Source of the DNA: Candidatus Hydrogenedentota bacterium
GTDB taxonomy: Bacteria; Hydrogenedentota; Hydrogenedentia; Hydrogenedentales; SLHB01
Direction of reading: 5' to 3'
NCBI GenBank assembly: GCA_003557825.1
Contig: PWNM01000586.1
Location: forward strand, 1 to 8,793
DNA length: 8,793 nucleotides
Part shown: one piece after another, positions 5,344-8,793 of the stretch
Position numbering within the stretch: the first letter of the stretch is position 1
Layout: the number at the start of each line of letters is the position of its first letter
Notes under the pieces: model-generated
Told to the model about the DNA's origin: nothing
The model's input: only the letters and a program-made list of their open reading frames with translations
Database searches by the model: none
Made by a program: the position numbers and the translations under genes

Positions 5344-6638
5344 TCAGTGTCTCCTGTCGTCTCGATGTAATCCTGGTATTGTCTTGCAACATCGGGGTCC
5401 ACTTCTGCGTCGATAATGATGTTATTGCCTTCGTAGTGCTGGTTCACAACGCGGCTATTGGTATGAAGGTAATCCACGATACCCGCCTCGTTTTGAGGAA
5501 TCCGAAAACGCCGATGGCAACTATTCGCCGAGAGGACAGTATCCACCTCTTCCAATAATTGGCGCAACCCGGTTCCCGTATGAGCTGAAATGAACAGCGC
5601 CCTTTCCGATTTGCGAGTTAGAAACGAGAGGTTATCGGCATCGGCGATATCGATCTTGTTGAATGCAGTGAGCATAGGCTTGTCGGCGGCGCCGATCTCA
5701 TCCAATACCGCATAAACTGCTCTAAGATGATCCCGAACCGCTGCTTGGGATGCATCAGCGACAATGAGGATCAAATCAGCCTCGGTCACCTCCTCCAGCG
5801 TGGCACGAAACGCCGCGACAAGCGAATGGGGGAGTTTGCGGACAAACCCAACCGTATCCGAGAATGCAACAGGCCTTCCACTGGGCAACGTCAGCCGTCG
5901 CGTAGTAGGGTCCAGCGTCGCGAACAGTTTGTCCTCTACAAATGCGTCCGATCCGGTTAATGCATTCAATAAAGACGACTTCCCTGCATTGGTATATCCC
6001 ACAAGCGCAACGGTTTGCAGTCCCGTGCTCGACCGACGTTTCCGTTGTGTTTGCCGTTGTTTGCGTATGGTCTCGAGTTCTTCTTCGAGTCGTGCGATAC
6101 GGCGTCGGATAACCCGTCGGTCGATTTCAAGTTTTTGTTCACCCGGTCCGCGGACGCCGATACCGCCTTGCTGTCGCATCACTGATCCGCGTCCGGTCAA
6201 CCGGGGCAACATATACTTCAACTGGGCTAACTCGACCTGGTGCTTGCCCTCGCTGGTACGTGCTCGCTGAGCGAAAATGTCCAGAATAAGCTGGGTCCGG
6301 TCCACGACTTTCTGGCCAATATGATCTTCGAGATTTGCCCCTTGGGCCGGGGTTAGATCGGAATCGAAAATGACCAATCCGATGTCTTGCTCGTCGCATA
6401 TATGTCGGATCTGATCAGCTTTTCCTTTGCCGATGAGAGTGCCGGGACAAGGCTTCTGCCTGTTTTGCTTGACGGTACAGATTACGTTGGCCCCGGCGGT
6501 GCTGGCCAGGCGCTCCATCTCATCCAGCGATTCCTGGATTTCTGATTCAGACTCTTCCGGGAGCACCAGGCGGGCTAATAACGCCCGTTCGATGATCGGC
6601 GGCGCTTCGATATCAACAAGTTTATCCTGAGATCCCAT
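5340..6638 (-). CDS. hflX: ribosome-associated GTPase HflX
   Basis: HflX is a TRAFAC-class GTPase that binds the 50S subunit and splits stalled or stress-inactivated 70S ribosomes. From the ATG at 6638 it is 432 residues, close to the family norm. Visible parts are the N-terminal HflX domain (GKGKADQI, ELAQLKYMLPRL), the Gly-rich linker GGIGVRGPGE (158-167), and a long basic coiled coil. The G domain has G1 GYTNAGKS (214-221), G2 in DPTTR, G3 DTVG (261-264), G4 NKID (327-330) and G5 SAHTG (351-355). The frame stays open to a TTG at 6656, which would add six residues. I prefer the ATG because it is the only one, although its site (AGGA at 2 nt, GGA at 8 nt) is poor; TTG has none better. It is the first gene of the four-gene operon, with an extended -10 promoter about 65 bp upstream. 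Confidence 0.96.
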   Translation of the reverse strand: MGSQDKLVDIEAPPIIERALLARLVLPEESESEIQESLDEMERLASTAGANVICTVKQNRQKPCPGTLIGKGKADQIRHICDEQDIGLVIFDSDLTPAQGANLEDHIGQKVVDRTQLILDIFAQRARTSEGKHQVELAQLKYMLPRLTGRGSVMRQQGGIGVRGPGEQKLEIDRRVIRRRIARLEEELETIRKQRQTQRKRRSSTGLQTVALVGYTNAGKSSLLNALTGSDAFVEDKLFATLDPTTRRLTLPSGRPVAFSDTVGFVRKLPHSLVAAFRATLEEVTEADLILIVADASQAAVRDHLRAVYAVLDEIGAADKPMLTAFNKIDIADADNLSFLTRKSERALFISAHTGTGLRQLLEEVDTVLSANSCHRRFRIPQNEAGIVDYLHTNSRVVNQHYEGNNIIIDAEVDPDVARQYQDYIETTGDTE

Positions 6639-6700
6639 TGTCCTATTCCAAGTCAAAAGACTATTTGCTGAAGATTCATGCTGCTAAATCGTTTATTTCT

Positions 6701-6709
6701 ATCATAACA
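6701..6709 (-). promoter_or_regulatory. extended -10 promoter candidate for the hflX operon
   Basis: The minus strand reads TG-T-TATGAT (6709-6701), an extended -10 with a five-of-six hexamer. No good -35 is visible at 16-18 bp, which is acceptable for extended -10 promoters. Transcription would begin near 6694, leaving about 56 nt to the ATG at 6638 and 38 nt to the alternative TTG. Confidence 0.4.
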
Positions 6710-6834
6710 TGGGGAGGACGCCCAGAGGAATTCTCAGATGCTCCGGTCTGTCCCACACGCAACTATGCATACTGCAGGGGCACTTGTGTATGATGTTGTT
6801 GGCGTCAAGAATGTGTTCTGATTAGAATAACGTT

Positions 6835-6887
6835 TTGTCAGCGATGCGCTGCTTCTGGAATAATAGCATCGACTTTTATGTTATAAT
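6835..6887 (+). promoter_or_regulatory. promoter region for the sialidase-like gene pair
   Basis: TG-T-TATAAT (6879-6887) is a perfect extended -10 on the + strand, 47 bp before the ATG at 6935. A second possibility lies just upstream: TTGTCA (6835-6840), 18 bp, AATAAT (6859-6864), five of six at both hexamers. The two could act as tandem promoters. Transcription would start near 6894 or 6871. Confidence 0.5.
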
Positions 6888-6934
6888 AAAGCGTAAATCA
6901 GTAATTTTGGCCATTGTGCGTGGAGGGCGGAGCT

Positions 6935-7957
6935 ATGGAGGTCGCTCATAATACTTCCGAGGCGGTCTCACTTGATGCAAGGCGTTGCCTTGATTCAGAA
7001 GTGCGGTCTGATTGGGTGTTAGATAAACCGTGTGGAGCAGTTCAGTGCTTTGGCTCCACGATTCTCGAGATACAACCGGGTGTGATATTGTGTTGTTGGT
7101 GCATGGGGAAGAATGGGAGTTGTCCCGAACCGGGCGTTTGGTATGCGCGCTATGAAGCTGGTAAATGGTCGACGCCTGCGTTGTTCAAATCCCAACTGGA
7201 ACAGCCTCATTGGAATCCCGTGCTTTTCCGAGATGATCGGTTTGGTGTGTTCCTTTTTTTTCGCGTAGGTGCGACTCGATTTACCTGGCAGACCTATTGG
7301 ATGCGTTCGGAAGACGGACGTATATGGTCGGAGCCAGAGCCTTTGGTTCCCAATGACCGCATAGGTCGAGGACCAAGCAAAAACGCTCCTATTATTTTGT
7401 CATCCGGTTACTGGCTGGCCCCGGGCTCTACTGAATTAGGGGGTTGGGGGTGTTTTGCCGACCGCTCCGATGATGGGGGCCATTCCTGGAGTCATACCAA
7501 CTATTTTCGGATCGATCATACGGTCATCCGTGGGCGGGGAACGACGCAGCCGGCTTTTTGGGAATCGCGGCCAGGTCGGGTCCATGCGGTTATGCAGACA
7601 ACCACCGGATGGATCGGGCGTTCCGATTCAGTAGACGGCGGTCGCTCGTGGAGCTCTGTCCAGCTTACCCGTCTGCCCAATCCAAACACACCCATTGATG
7701 CGTTGCGTCTGCCGGAGGGCAAGATTGTAGTGGCCTTGAATCACCAACATGATACTGCTGAACCAACTATGCCCCTAAGCTTGGCGGTGTCGGATAACGA
7801 CGGCGCGTCATGGAGAACCGTGACAGCCGTGGGGACGCTTCAAGAAGGATCCTGTACACATCCCGCACTGACACGATCCAAAGAGGGGCTTGTGCTTTCC
7901 TGTACGGTTGGGGGAGTTCGCGTTCGATGCTTGCAGATCCCTACTGGAGTACTATAG
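6935..7957 (+). CDS. sialidase-fold (BNR/Asp-box) protein without signal peptide; divergent paralog of the next gene
   Basis: The product has 340 residues from the ATG at 6935, which has GGAGG 8 nt upstream. An upstream TTG at 6914 is in frame but has no site. Asp-box motifs (S-x-D-x-G-x-x-W) mark the beta-propeller: SEDGRIW (125-131), SDDGGHSW (178-185), SVDGGRSW (232-239), and a variant SDNDGASW (286-293). The domain matches the BNR_2 (PF13088) sialidase-like family. About half the residues match the following gene by eye (HWNPVLF, TYWM-SEDG, QP-x-x-WES). There is no signal peptide or membrane segment, so it is probably cytoplasmic. Several positions kept in the paralog are altered: CHAST to CFGST, FGGTHE to CMGKNG, PVRCKP to PSKNAP, LLRTT to VMQTT. 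It has 11 Cys, six of them in residues 33-63, including CCWC. True exo-sialidase activity is unlikely; a binding or re-purposed role is inference. An eight-T run lies at 7254-7261. Confidence 0.85.
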   Translation: MEVAHNTSEAVSLDARRCLDSEVRSDWVLDKPCGAVQCFGSTILEIQPGVILCCWCMGKNGSCPEPGVWYARYEAGKWSTPALFKSQLEQPHWNPVLFRDDRFGVFLFFRVGATRFTWQTYWMRSEDGRIWSEPEPLVPNDRIGRGPSKNAPIILSSGYWLAPGSTELGGWGCFADRSDDGGHSWSHTNYFRIDHTVIRGRGTTQPAFWESRPGRVHAVMQTTTGWIGRSDSVDGGRSWSSVQLTRLPNPNTPIDALRLPEGKIVVALNHQHDTAEPTMPLSLAVSDNDGASWRTVTAVGTLQEGSCTHPALTRSKEGLVLSCTVGGVRVRCLQIPTGVL

Positions 7958-8010
7958 ACTCACCTTTAATTGTGCTGCGTGGTCTGAACCGAACTGAGGA
8001 GGTAAACTGC

Positions 8011-8793
8011 ATGACGTGGGCATCAACAATTGTACTATTGGGAATCTGTCTGGCGATGAGCGCCTTGAGCCTATCGGCATCAGCGGAGCCGCTGACGCCG
8101 GAAGACTTTCGGGAACAGGTCCTCGCCGCCGGAGGCGATGTTGGATTTGTTTTCGAAGAACTGCCCACGCCTTCTTGTCATGCGTCGACTTTGGCCGAGA
8201 TGCCCAATGGCGATCTTCTTTGTGCCTGGTTTGGCGGAACCCATGAAAACAATCCCGATGTCGCCATTTGGCTTGCCCGCTATTCTGAAGCGCAGTGGTC
8301 CGAGCCCGAGTTGGTGGCCAAAGTTGAGGAATCCGCCCATTGGAACCCCGTCCTGTTTGTTTCGCCCGATGGGGATGTGCATCTGTATTTTAAGGTGGGA
8401 CCGCAGATCCCTTCTTGGCGAACCTATTGGATGAAATCCGAAGACGGACACGAATGGACCGAACCGGCGCCCTTGGTTCCGGGCGATGAAGGCGGGCGGG
8501 GACCCGTGCGCTGCAAGCCTATTGTTCTCAGTGATGGGACCTGGTTAGCTGGAGCCTCGACGGAGTACGACGGATGGCGGCCGTTCGTCGACCGAAGCAC
8601 CGACGGCGGCGAGACTTGGGAGCGTACGGATTACTGGGAGCTTGATGAAGCCATCACCGGCCCAGGCGCAATTCAACCCACACTGTGGGAATCTGAGCCG
8701 GGGCATGTCCATGCGTTGCTTCGGACCACTGCCGGACGCATCGGTCGAGCGGACTCGACCGATGGAGGACGTACCTGGGGTCCTGGGTATCTC
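8011..8793 (+). CDS. secreted sialidase-fold (BNR_2) protein, 3' end outside window
   Basis: An open frame runs from the ATG at 8011 to the window edge (261 codons) without a stop. GGAGG lies 8 nt before the ATG, an excellent site. The N-terminus looks like a signal peptide: hydrophobic residues 6-22 then SLSASA, with probable cleavage after A25 (before EP). The n-region lacks Lys or Arg, which is mildly unusual. The domain starts near residue 48 with CHASTLAEMPNGDLLCAWFGGTHE, the usual opening of uncharacterised BNR_2 proteins. True GH33 sialidases have an Arg-Ile-Pro motif there, so sialic acid as substrate is not assured. Asp boxes are SEDGHEW (143-149), STDGGETW (196-203) and STDGGRTW (249-256). 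Other positions kept are GPVRCKP (165-170) and LLRTT (236-240). The gap to the previous gene is 53 bp with no terminator, so the two are probably co-transcribed. Secreted glycan or glycoside processing is the best guess. Confidence 0.85.
   Translation, partial: MTWASTIVLLGICLAMSALSLSASAEPLTPEDFREQVLAAGGDVGFVFEELPTPSCHASTLAEMPNGDLLCAWFGGTHENNPDVAIWLARYSEAQWSEPELVAKVEESAHWNPVLFVSPDGDVHLYFKVGPQIPSWRTYWMKSEDGHEWTEPAPLVPGDEGGRGPVRCKPIVLSDGTWLAGASTEYDGWRPFVDRSTDGGETWERTDYWELDEAITGPGAIQPTLWESEPGHVHALLRTTAGRIGRADSTDGGRTWGPGYL

Larger units (their letters stand above)
6657..6934. other. divergent intergenic control region between hflX and the sialidase-like gene
   Basis: About 280 bp separates the divergently transcribed genes. 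Besides the two promoter candidates it contains AGTC-AAAA-GACT (6651-6662) overlapping the hflX start, and an AGAA-N4-TTCT-N4-AGAA series (6808-6827). I see no ORF, tRNA or terminator in it. Confidence 0.55.

Noticed and set aside
8080..8451. A 123-codon minus ORF and two + ORFs in other frames at the right edge
   Set aside because: The true frame is the sialidase-fold gene from 8011, which has a signal peptide, a strong ribosome binding site and Asp boxes. It shows no stop only because it runs off the window.

Overview
The window looks bacterial: dense gene packing, Shine-Dalgarno sites, sigma70-like promoters and ATGA-type overlaps, with GC in the low-to-mid fifties by eye. No gene fixes the phylum. 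The sialidase-fold paralogs, together with an ilvD and an hflX operon, would suit the Planctomycetota/Verrucomicrobiota/Hydrogenedentota range, but that is only a low-confidence inference. Nothing seen here is phage, insertion sequence, CRISPR, rRNA or tRNA.

Left part (1-2450). The last 27 codons of a + strand gene, possibly an aldo/keto reductase, run in from the left edge and converge on a minus-strand block. That block, in order of transcription, holds ilvD (a complete dihydroxy-acid dehydratase of the PGHVHL subtype), a 62-codon unknown ORF, a very strong hairpin, and a 95-residue two-helix membrane protein.

Middle (2451-3242). About 390 bp without a convincing gene lies upstream of ilvD. 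It contains a pair of overlapping, mutually exclusive hairpins. Next comes a small basic unknown protein on the minus strand, with its own near-consensus promoter (TTGACA, 17 bp, TAAAAT) and a good ribosome binding site.

Right-centre (3243-6656). A tight minus-strand operon runs hflX, Nudix hydrolase, MaoC-like hot-dog protein, DtxR/MntR-family regulator. The genes are spaced by a 4-nt overlap, then 4 nt, then 12 nt. The regulator carries the Asp/Glu ligand pattern of manganese-responsive MntR plus a C-terminal FeoA domain, so a ribosome-splitting GTPase and a probable Mn sensor may be co-transcribed.

Right end (6657-8793). A divergent promoter region separates hflX from two tandem + strand paralogs of the sialidase (BNR/Asp-box) fold. 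The second has a signal peptide and conserved family positions and runs off the window. The first is complete, has no signal peptide, is unusually Cys-rich and has changed several positions that the second retains. It may be a cytoplasmic, non-catalytic or re-purposed relative.

Most of the window is ordinary chromosome. The points most worth a second look are the hflX/mntR-type operon, the divergent sialidase-like paralog, the promoter-backed small ORF, and the two hairpin regions whose G-U pairs favour transcription on the minus strand.
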